Below, in pieces: positions 56,721-64,000 of a stretch of 64,000 nucleotides of DNA. Positions within the stretch are counted from its first letter, which is position 1; each line of letters opens with the position of its first letter. The position numbers were made by a program, and so were the translations under genes. This DNA comes from Gracilariopsis chorda (lineage: Eukaryota; Rhodophyta; Florideophyceae; Gracilariales; Gracilariaceae). The stretch lies in NCBI GenBank assembly GCA_003194525.1, contig NBIV01000007.1, positions 62,001 through 126,000 of the forward strand. Direction: 5' to 3'. The notes below the pieces were generated by a model, which was not told the DNA's origin, did no database searches, and was given only the letters and a program-made list of their open reading frames with translations.

Positions 56721-58942
56721 ATGGCGTCACCAAAGAACGCCGACGAGCCACTGAAGGCTCTCGTATTCGCAGATTCCTGCAATTCACAAGCAGCGCCCAC
56801 TCTGGCTACCGGCAAGCCATTGCTCAACACCCCACTGCTGACATGGCAGTTGGCTGTCCTTGCCCGATCCGGAGTTGAAGAGGCCATCGTCCTGTCATCC
56901 GCCCCCATCCCCGATCTGTTCCACGATCCCTTGCAACGCCTCCACGTGCGCAATGTTCACTCCTCCTCTTGGAACGGTGAGGGCGATGCATTGCGCGACA
57001 TTGAACGACGCGACGATCTTCGCCCAACCGACGATTTTGTCATTGTTAGCGCCGGATCCGTCTTCAATCTCGACGTCTCAAAGCTGCTTGAACAGCACAA
57101 GAAGCGTCGAAAAGCAGATCACAACTGGCTTATCACCACCGTGTTGCGCCGCGGAGCAGGCTCTGCTTGGAAGGGACTTGTAGTCGTCGTAGAGTCACAA
57201 ACGGGCACTTTGATAAAGTACACCACCGATTACAAATCCCCCATCAATATCGATGTCATGGAACACAACACAGCGCTTCAGAATGGCTCCCAAGCTGAAA
57301 TTGTATCCAACGTGCTTGACTGCGGACTTGATATTTGCTCACCAGAGCTTCTTGTCGAGTTTCGAGAAAACTTTTACTACGATCGCGTCCGCTCGTATAT
57401 ACGGGAGAAATTGGAGGGGGGTGAGGCAGAGGTGTTTGGAAATCGAATGTATGCGCATTTCGTCGATTCCAGGAAGGGCCAGTACGCTTCCAGCGTCACT
57501 TCTCTTGCATCTCTTGCGCAAACTACTCTGGACGTCTTAAACGGATGGATGAAACCTTACGACGAGGACGTGTTTAATGATGACGCAAAGCAGGGAACAA
57601 TTCATTTCTTTCAGTCCTCCTATATTGTCGAGAACAGTGCGGTCGGAAACAATGTTTCTATCGATATAGGCAGCACCGTCATCGACAGTGTGATCGGAAA
57701 TAACGTTCAGATTGGTAGCGATGTAACCATTTTGCGCAGTATCATCATGGACCATTCACAAGTTGCTGATCGTTCTTTTGTGGTTCGAAGCATCCTTGAA
57801 AAGGAGTGCAATGTTCTTCCAGACTCTATTATTCCTAACAACTGTTACTTTAAAAGAGGTTTACGTATCGGGCCTGCTTGCGACTCTATACAGAGCTATT
57901 CCTTTTATGCACATGATGAGGATCAGACCACAAGACAAGAAACCGACGAAAGTGAGGCAGAGAAGGAGGAAGAGGGAGAAGAGGGAGAGGAAGAGGGAGA
58001 AGAAGAGGAACGGGAAGGGGAAGGGAAGAGGAAGAGGAAGAGGAAGAGGAAAAGGAAGATGATGATGATGAAGAAGGAGAGGAACCTACAGATGGGGAAA
58101 GACAACTAGGGGCAAAGCGTACAGATCCCGATGATGAGGCCGCTACCGACGAAATTGCAAAGACAATGTCGGAAATGGGGCAAGAATGGACCGAAGGCGA
58201 TGTGGCAAACGCATGCAACGGAAGACTTGTTGAATACTCATACGCAGTAAGCATAGATCCATTCTTCATCGCACCTCCGAAGACAGTTCAATACGAAAGC
58301 GATGAATCCGATGAGCTCGAAGATGATGACGGGGAAGAAATCAATGGTGACATAGATGAAATAGCCGCTGGAGTAGATTCCGTAAATCTGAGAGAAGGGA
58401 CAGCCTTTGAAAACAACGCAGATGCTGTGCGACGGAACAAGTTCATCGAGGAGGTTTTCGAAACAATCAAGCGCGCAGCCGACGAGAATGTGGAAATTGA
58501 GAATACTTCTCCCGAGATTAATTCATTGAAGATGGTATACGAAGCTTCCTTCGCCGAGACACTGGCTGCGCTTGCGATTGCGCTTGGACAAACTCTCGTA
58601 ACTTCTTCAAACGGCGCTTCTGTATCCTACGCGCATGTTGTACAAAGTCTGACGGACTACAACTCCGTAATGTCTGCGTTTGCATCTGAAAATGCTGGAC
58701 ACAACACCGAAGTAGCCACGTACATGGCGCAATCGCTAAGCGCCAACGGCACTCTTTTGAAGTACATGTTCAAGGCGATGTACGACATGGACTTTCTGGA
58801 GGAAGACGGCATTCTCAACTGGTCGACGAAAGAAAGGCAGCGAGTGGAGTCAGGACAGACAGATGGAGCCCTCCTTGAGACCATGGCAGAGTTTTTGGAT
58901 TGGTTGCAAGAAGATGATGATGAAGATGAAGAAGATGAATAG
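56721..58942 (+). CDS. eIF2B epsilon subunit, frame shifts inside a purine-rich repeat
   Basis: Catalytic subunit of the guanine-nucleotide exchange factor for eIF2, a rate-setting step of translation initiation. The N-terminal part is a nucleotidyl-transferase-like domain (LKALVFADSC...GKPLLNTPLLTWQLAVLARSGVEE), then left-handed beta-helix repeats (SAVGNNVSIDIGSTVIDSVIGNNVQIGSDVTILRSIIMD). The catalytic W2/HEAT domain (about 58440-58942) ends in the typical acidic tail after LLETMAEFLDWLQ. The two halves are in different frames. The first runs to 58109 and the second is open from the GAA/GAG tract at about 58030. An essential protein should not be broken, so the tract length is probably wrong in the assembly, or a short intron (GTGAGG donor near 57951) removes part of it. 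Total about 735 residues, as expected for the family. Confidence 0.88.
57950..58080. repeat. GAG/GAA/GAT microsatellite-like tract in eIF2B-epsilon
   Basis: About 130 bases of almost pure purine triplets encoding the acidic linker between beta-helix and catalytic domain. This is where the reading frame changes. Confidence 0.85.
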
Positions 58943-59373
58943 ACTAGGTAGCTACCTGTGAACAGAACTGTTTGCTTAGCTATCATCCTACTGATTGTAC
59001 ATAGGTTCTTCAGGTCGTCGCTTTTTTGGTTCGATAACTGCGGAAACGACCATTCCAAACTGTCAGTAGACAGTTGGGGAATGGATCTCACTGGCTTACG
59101 CAGTGATTACGGTACTCAAGAGTTCGATGGCTATGCGTGACGTTCGAGCGACATTTGCGTTTGCTAGCGAACTTTACCTGCTTTGAAACTCAAAATGAAT
59201 GCAATCGAATGAGGTTGCTGTCGGAATTTCTCGTCGGGAACACCGTAAAAAGACCAATGGATTGAGAGGAAGTCATCTGGGACACACTGTCAATGCTGTC
59301 TGAGGCGAGTCAAACGTCATAACCTTTTGCCACGGTTCCGATTACTAATTCCTGCTCTTGTAACGCATCAGAG
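58943..59373. other. 3-prime region of eIF2B-epsilon with a hairpin
   Basis: A stem of two 7-base blocks (CCATTCC / GGAATGG and AACTGTC / GACAGTT) with loop AGTA lies at 59050-59084, about 110 bases after the stop codon. A Met-started 60-codon frame at 58958 spans it but shows no domain. No further gene seen. Confidence 0.45.
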
Positions 59374-59667
59374 TTATCCAACGACAAGGCCAGTAAGACA
59401 AACCATATGGTTCACAAATCCGTGGATATCGAATTTAAAGAACTTCTTGAGGTTAATCGACCAGAATGACTTGCTTCCAAGGTGAGACACGACATGCTTG
59501 TCCTCGAGGTCGAACTCGGTTTGCTGACTACCAAAAATCAGATTATGGACGTGACCGAGAAATCTTAGAGTTGCGGAAGGTAAACGCCTTGGGATGTTCC
59601 TCTATTTTGAAGATGTTCCGCATGAAATTTTGCTAACTTGTCTTACGTCGGACGAAGGTTTCTTCAT
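59374..59667 (-). CDS. unknown 82-residue protein, 21-nt first exon
   Basis: Exon 1 59647-59667 (MKKPSSD) joins exon 2 59374-59601 through a 45-nt intron with GTAAGA donor and AAAATAG acceptor; phase is exact. The product continues RNIPRRLPSATLRFLGHVHN, has an acidic middle (QTEFDLEDKHVVSHLGSKSF), a basic helix NLKKFFKFDIHGF and a short hydrophobic end MVCLTGLVVG. It may be a small organellar membrane protein, but no family is recognised. Codon-level appearance is strongly protein-like and the splice model is clean. It lies between two converging genes, in a spacer that would otherwise be empty for 1.1 kb. Confidence 0.55.
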
Positions 59668-60040
59668 TGAGATATGCGAGAAAGATAGGGTCGGCATGAG
59701 AAGCTAAGAAAAAGATTGCTCTATTCGGACATTCCAAGTTGGAAACGAAGCGGTGTAAAGCGAACAAGATTTCTCAGAAGGAACATCGGAGTTGTTAAAG
59801 CAAGTGAAGTCTTGGTTCATAACGCAATTGCATCTTTTACTATGCACACTCCCTCAAAAAGTGCAGTGATTGTGTTTCCCAAGGCGCAGCTTGAAGCATG
59901 TTTTAGCGCATGTTTTGCAGTTGACCGTCCCAACGGTACCGTTTGGTTACTTGCGTTTCAACTTTGTTAGCTTTAGAAGTGGGGCTAGAAATGCATTGGA
60001 GCGAAAGTTTCGAAGCATGGTTAGATAGGACGGCCTACGT
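59668..60040. other. spacer upstream of the 59374 gene
   Basis: A plus-strand frame (59716-59970, first Met at about 59842) ending in ...GTVWLLAFQLC is open but unsupported. AACGGTACCGTTTGG near 59934 is palindromic. Confidence 0.35.
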
Positions 60041-62278
60041 TCACGGCCCTTCTTGTGATTTGGCGTTCGTGGCTACAGCGGCGAGAAAGTCATCTACTGC
60101 ACTCTCCAACTCAGCAGTCCGTCTCGGCGGTTTTGTGAGCCCAAACCTGAGGATATTGCGAGTTCGATCGGATTCTAACACTACTACCTCCAGTTTATCT
60201 CCCTTTGCAAGCAGTCGTCTTGCATCCGGAAATCGCTCAGACCCGTTAATTGGGTTGACCATCATCTTGGATACATGCAATACTCCTTGTACCGCATCGT
60301 CAGTTTGAACAAGAGCAAAGGACGACCTGACGTCTAGGACAGTCGTTGTAAGCTTTGTTCCAATCTCTAAGTCAACCAGCGCTTCAGTGATGAGCCGACT
60401 AGCCTCTTGGGCTGCTTCTTCGTTTGGTGCTTCGATAGAAACTACCTGCTTACGTCCATCGTACCAGAGCTTGGTATTGGTCTGGTCCCCAATGTCACGA
60501 AGCAAAAGCGCACGGTCTTTTAGCAATATGCGAGCCGCAACAGAGCTTTCCATCGGAAGTTCGACAACTCTCGGCGCATGCTTCGGCATTGCACGATCCT
60601 GTTGCCCAGCCATATGGTCCAAAATGTGAGCATGTGCTTCAGATGCCTGCTTAAACGCGTTGGCGATTGTATCTTGTGACAAGCCTGTCGGGAGCTTTGT
60701 GTCGAGCTGACAAGCTGTTATACCGCTGTTAGTGCCAGCAACCTTCATATCCATTTCTCCAAAATGGTCCTCTGCGCCAAGAATGTCTGTTAGGATAATT
60801 TCTCTGTCTCCATCTGTGACTAGCCCCATGGCTACACCGGCAACGTCCTCAGTGAGTGGAGCGCCGGCGTCACGAAGTGCCATGGAGCCTGCACAAACGG
60901 CGGCCATCGAACTGCTTCCGTCGGACGCAAGCACTTCTGTGGACACTCTTAGCGCGTAAGGAGACGAGTCTAGCATCGGGGCGATAGCGGCTTCTGCAAG
61001 TGCTCCATGGCCTACCTCGCGCCTGTTGGAGGGTCCAGAAGGATTTCCGATGTCTCCAATGGCGTATGGCGGAAACGAGTAATGAACGAAAAAGGGTCTT
61101 TGTTCAGCAGTGTCAATGTACTCCTCTACCTTAGCAGCGCGCGCAAGATGGCCGATGGTGGCATGTGCAAGAACCTGAGTGTCACCGCGCTCGAAGATGG
61201 CAGAGCCGTGTACATCACCCGATAAGACGGACGCTTCAGCACGTAATGGTCGAATTTGAGATGGGTTTCGGCCGTCTAGACGAAGACGCTTGTCAAAAAT
61301 GAAGGAACGAAATACGCGTCGGACTGCCACATTGGCTGCTTGTAGCACGTGCGGAACACTGTATTGATTATAGTGGTGTAGCAGTTGTTGCTGAGCTTTT
61401 GTTAAGACGTGGGCTCGATGCGCCTTGCCTGGATGGTGCGTGCATTGGAGAAAGGCTTGAGTGTATAGGTCAGTGGCGGATTGTTTGATTTGATGTATGA
61501 CGGATTCGTCTGGGAGTTGCTCGACTTGCGCTTGGTTCGGTTGTTCGGGGGTTTGTCTGGGAAAGGAAGAAAGACCGTGCTGTTCGCGAAGTTGATGCAG
61601 CATGTGGTGATAGTCTTGTTGCAGGGCAAGTATGGGTGCAGCGGCGGTTATGGCCTCCGCTATGGCATCGTTGACCAAAGGTTGCGGTTTGTTTTGTGCT
61701 TCGATGGAGAGACAGAGTATGCGGTGCTGTTGATTGATGGCAACGAAGACGGAGAGGTGGGATGTGGCAGCGAGTGACTCCGATGCGAACGGGACGAATT
61801 TGCCATCAATGTACGAGACGCGAGCTGCTGCTACAGGTCCAGTCCAATTGGGCAAGCCCGCGGTTGCGGCAGCGGCCGCATTGACTGCCAGGGCGTCCAA
61901 AGGGGGATCACAAGCACGACGAGCGGCAAAGACATTGACGCAAAGATGAGCAAAGGAGGTTGTGGGGCGAAGGGATCGATCGATAAGTCGGGCTGTGAGC
62001 GTTTCTCTAATTGCTGGTTGCTGTTCGCGACGCGTCCATGTCAAGGGTATGACGCCGACGGCGGCAGCTTTGGAACGAAAGTGTATGGCGAGTTGGTGGT
62101 GTGGAGTGGCGGTTGCCAGAATTGTGGCGTGTCCGCATTGTAGAAGGGTGGATGAGGGCGCTAGTCTGGCGAAACGGTTGGTGGATAGGGTGAGATCGAC
62201 GGGGAGAGGACTGTTGGCGGCGGAGAGATTGACGGCCACGCTCTTCGCCAGCGCGGCAGTGGTGCGGCCCCACTTCAT
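60041..62278 (-). CDS. PNPT1: polynucleotide phosphorylase, organellar
   Basis: A phosphorolytic 3-prime-5-prime exoribonuclease and RNA-tailing enzyme of mitochondria or plastids, about 745 residues from the Met at 62278. Two RNase PH domains: the first with AARVSYIDGKFVPFASE..., the second with LRAEASVLSGDVHGSAIFERGDTQVLAHAT and STEVLASDGSSSMAAVCAGSMAL...GVAMGLV, the phosphate-binding and catalytic segment (SDGSSSMA). Between them is the helical linker. Then a KH domain lacking the usual GxxG (RDIGDQTNTKLWYDGRKQVVSI) and an S1 domain (GTKLTTTVLDVRSSFALVQTDD...LEVVVLESDRTRNILRFGL). The N-terminus MKWGRTTAALAKSVAVNLSA is a plausible mitochondrial presequence. The frame is open 92 codons upstream. 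Single exon. Confidence 0.95.
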   Translation of the reverse strand: MKWGRTTAALAKSVAVNLSAANSPLPVDLTLSTNRFARLAPSSTLLQCGHATILATATPHHQLAIHFRSKAAAVGVIPLTWTRREQQPAIRETLTARLIDRSLRPTTSFAHLCVNVFAARRACDPPLDALAVNAAAAATAGLPNWTGPVAAARVSYIDGKFVPFASESLAATSHLSVFVAINQQHRILCLSIEAQNKPQPLVNDAIAEAITAAAPILALQQDYHHMLHQLREQHGLSSFPRQTPEQPNQAQVEQLPDESVIHQIKQSATDLYTQAFLQCTHHPGKAHRAHVLTKAQQQLLHHYNQYSVPHVLQAANVAVRRVFRSFIFDKRLRLDGRNPSQIRPLRAEASVLSGDVHGSAIFERGDTQVLAHATIGHLARAAKVEEYIDTAEQRPFFVHYSFPPYAIGDIGNPSGPSNRREVGHGALAEAAIAPMLDSSPYALRVSTEVLASDGSSSMAAVCAGSMALRDAGAPLTEDVAGVAMGLVTDGDREIILTDILGAEDHFGEMDMKVAGTNSGITACQLDTKLPTGLSQDTIANAFKQASEAHAHILDHMAGQQDRAMPKHAPRVVELPMESSVAARILLKDRALLLRDIGDQTNTKLWYDGRKQVVSIEAPNEEAAQEASRLITEALVDLEIGTKLTTTVLDVRSSFALVQTDDAVQGVLHVSKMMVNPINGSERFPDARRLLAKGDKLEVVVLESDRTRNILRFGLTKPPRRTAELESAVDDFLAAVATNAKSQEGP

Positions 62279-62611
62279 GACATGGCGCGCTACGCGGGCG
62301 ACGGCGGGGCGACGGCGGGGCGACGGGAGGGCGGCGCGAGGCTCGTCCGTATGATAGTCAAAACATGGCCTAGGCCACGTGTGTGGTGTGAACTGATGAT
62401 AGTCATAGTTTGTAGTGCCCCTGCACTTCGAGCTGCACTGGAGGGAGGGAATCGAAGCTCTGCGCGCGGAGCGGCGCCACGTGGCCAACGCGGCGCCGCA
62501 ATATATGTGTAAGGCATGCCACCAACAGCGATGTGCGGCACCGCCGCGTGTCACGGCGCATGCGCCGCTGCGCGTGCATAATGCATAAGGGTAGCTCTGC
62601 GCTTGCTTGCC
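62279..62611. other. divergent promoter of PNPase and the 62612 gene
   Basis: GC-rich. AATATATGTG (about 62503) may be a TATA element for the minus gene. ATAAGGGTAGC (62585-62595) carries the recurring AAGGGTA core 20 bases before the plus start. Confidence 0.45.
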
Positions 62612-63493
62612 ATGGTTGATTTATGTGTAAAGGAGCGCGTACAACAGCTTTGGAAGCGCAAGCAAGAGAGCAGAGTGCAAGGAGGCGCATGCATGGCTTG
62701 GCGTCGCCGCATTGTATCCGCGCTACAAAGCGCGCGCACGCCGTCTTCTACACGTTCCAGTTCCGTTCCCTCCGCTCAGGGAAAAGGTTCTTCGCGTCGT
62801 CTCCGTCTTCGTCGCCCAAAACGCGATCCTTCCCCCGGAAATGGGCTCACCCGCAACCGTTCCTCCGCGCATCAACGCATCGCCGATTTCGCCGCCGCTC
62901 AAAAGCGCACCCTCTCTGACCACTCTCAAACTTCTTCCAAATCATTAGAACCGCCTCCGGATCGCGCCGTCGCTCCACTCGCTCCACCTCCCGCTTCGCT
63001 CTGCTCGGACGCTGACCACAAACAGGTTAGCGATGGAATTGTGTCGTTTGTCGTGCCTCCGCAGTGGTGTTCCTCTCACATCACTGATTGCTTCTCGCTG
63101 TTTTGTGGCCCGTGTGTCGGCTATGTTCGCGCTGTTCACGCCAATGCTGCAGCGGAAGCGCTCTTGGAAACCGCACGACTTCAAGTTATCTCCGAAGTGT
63201 CAGCCGTTTCGTCGCCTGTTTTCGTGGCTGAACGCGAAATAAGCGTCGATTATGTCACCGCCGCTGGCTTTGGAAGGGGCTATGCAAAGTTTGAACACGG
63301 CTTTGATAAGGGAGCTGTTGTGTTTGCTGTATGTGGCCCCTTTGACTTTCGAGATCGCCTTGCCGGTGCTTTGGACTCCCTGAGACACACCGCTCGCGTT
63401 GTTGGTGTCCCGCGTTCGGGAAACGTGTGTAGTGACTTGATTACTTCTATTCCGTCTTCTCACCCTACTGAGAGTGTGTGTCGTGTGCAGTGA
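62612..63493 (+). CDS. unknown basic protein, about 293 residues
   Basis: Starts at the first Met after the promoter motif (62612); the Met of MAWRRRIVSALQSA at 62693 is an alternative that would give a good organelle-targeting N-terminus. The first 130 residues are Arg/Ser/Pro-rich and probably disordered. The rest looks folded: VSDGIVSFVVPPQWCSSHIT, DCFSLFCGPCVGYVRAVHAN, SVDYVTAAGFGRGYAKFEHG and AVVFAVCGPFDFRDRLAGAL. Paired Cys in FCGPC and repeated Gly-Phe-Gly are notable. No family recognised. It diverges from PNPase. Confidence 0.6.
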   Translation: MVDLCVKERVQQLWKRKQESRVQGGACMAWRRRIVSALQSARTPSSTRSSSVPSAQGKGSSRRLRLRRPKRDPSPGNGLTRNRSSAHQRIADFAAAQKRTLSDHSQTSSKSLEPPPDRAVAPLAPPPASLCSDADHKQVSDGIVSFVVPPQWCSSHITDCFSLFCGPCVGYVRAVHANAAAEALLETARLQVISEVSAVSSPVFVAEREISVDYVTAAGFGRGYAKFEHGFDKGAVVFAVCGPFDFRDRLAGALDSLRHTARVVGVPRSGNVCSDLITSIPSSHPTESVCRVQ

Positions 63494-63789
63494 AGCTTGT
63501 GCCATCGCCGCACCTTTTTTTTGATTTGGCCCACTTTCTTGCTCTCCAGTTCCACTGTACACACTGTTTAACCTTACTACACCAGCGCGTCCGCGAACAT
63601 ATCTATCATCATCATATTGTAGACGTGCTAACAGAGACAGCCCGCGCCTGTCAACTCCTCGGCTACTTTTGCTACCGTTTACCAGAGCCTGTGATCCTTG
63701 AAAGCCACCAAACTTCACACATCCCGATACCTTGACTTAGCAACTCCCCATACTTCACTCTCTCCCTCTCGGACACCTTTCGCGGCGTT

Positions 63790-64000
63790 ATGGATTCGTC
63801 TGCAGCAACGCATGCCATCGTAGTATGCGGTCATGCCGTATATCTCGGTGGTCGTAATCTCTCTCCCACGGAAGCAACTGACCCTTCAAATTGGGCCTTA
63901 TTAACTTTTCAACACACGGAAACAGCTGAGTTCATCAATCATGTGCGCAAAGGCGTCTCTCTTGCGTCACAAGATCCCAAATCGTTGCTCATTTTTAGTG
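63790..64000 (+). CDS. DUF218 (YdcF-like) domain protein, cut by the window end
   Basis: The first 70 codons of a gene starting at 63790. The reading AIVVCGHAVYLGGRNLS, then WALLTFQHTETAEFINHVRKGVSLA and DPKSLLIFSG, matches the start of DUF218 proteins: beta strand with GHA, conserved Gln, helix, then LLIFSGG. Eukaryotic members of this type are often membrane-anchored and of unknown function; bacterial relatives act in envelope metabolism. The C-terminal part lies outside the window. A 296-base spacer separates it from the previous gene. Confidence 0.8.
   Translation, partial: MDSSAATHAIVVCGHAVYLGGRNLSPTEATDPSNWALLTFQHTETAEFINHVRKGVSLASQDPKSLLIFS

Overview
The window is nuclear DNA from a compact eukaryotic genome. 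Genes alternate strands with short spacers, and most are single open frames. Introns, where present, are few and short (about 45-180 nt), with GTAAGT/GTATGT/GTGAGT/GTACGY donors and often CTAAC branch sites. The gene set (calmodulin, URB1, CRNKL1/CLF1, YIF1, eIF2B-epsilon, phosphatidylinositol synthase, an OCRL-like 5-phosphatase, mid-SUN protein, organellar PNPase and TsaE) shows a complete eukaryote with organelles. A unicellular alga, possibly a red alga, fits intron poverty plus a probable plastid/mitochondrial protein at 52937-54142, but lineage is inference. There are no rRNA genes, CRISPR arrays or bacterial operons, and I recognised no tRNA.

Layout. 1-11.3 kb is accessory: an interrupted reading frame of unknown family (1-1650), a pogo-like DNA transposon with recognisable inverted ends (2488-4722), a C2H2 zinc-finger gene, and a Nudix-like/APH-kinase gene with a membrane-protein neighbour. 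A decayed partial copy of that pair lies beside the transposon. 11.8-20.7 kb holds phosphatidylinositol synthase, four small spliced genes that simple ORF calling misses (including an LSm10-like gene), and the 1938-residue URB1 ribosome-biogenesis gene. 20.7-24.6 kb is gene-poor and rich in short palindromes. 24.6-34.5 kb holds a membrane-anchored trypsin-like protease, a damaged nucleoside-deaminase gene, an LRR/F-box-like gene, calmodulin, a strong 57-nt hairpin, a mid-SUN protein and a small spliced gene. 34.4-43.2 kb holds two unknown minus-strand genes, an NYN ribonuclease, the inositol polyphosphate 5-phosphatase and TsaE. 43.7-64 kb holds a large low-complexity protein, CLF1, an ARM-like protein, a probable organellar protein, YIF1, eIF2B-epsilon, a small spliced membrane protein, PNPase, an unknown protein and the start of a DUF218 protein.

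The genes are mostly independent housekeeping functions rather than one pathway. Two themes recur. One is RNA metabolism: URB1, CLF1, LSm10-like, NYN nuclease, PNPase, TsaE, eIF2B and the deaminase. The other is membrane traffic and phosphoinositides: PI synthase, OCRL-like phosphatase and YIF1.

The most interesting signals are an LSm10-like protein outside animals, a palindromic AAGGGTTA...TAACCCTT motif in spacers that resembles the transposon ends and differs between two paralogous segments, and several very small spliced genes with first exons of 5-44 nt. All splice models were read by eye and are untested. Several reading-frame jumps (eIF2B-epsilon, deaminase, the 10.4 kb membrane protein) could be assembly errors, decay or unrecognised introns.
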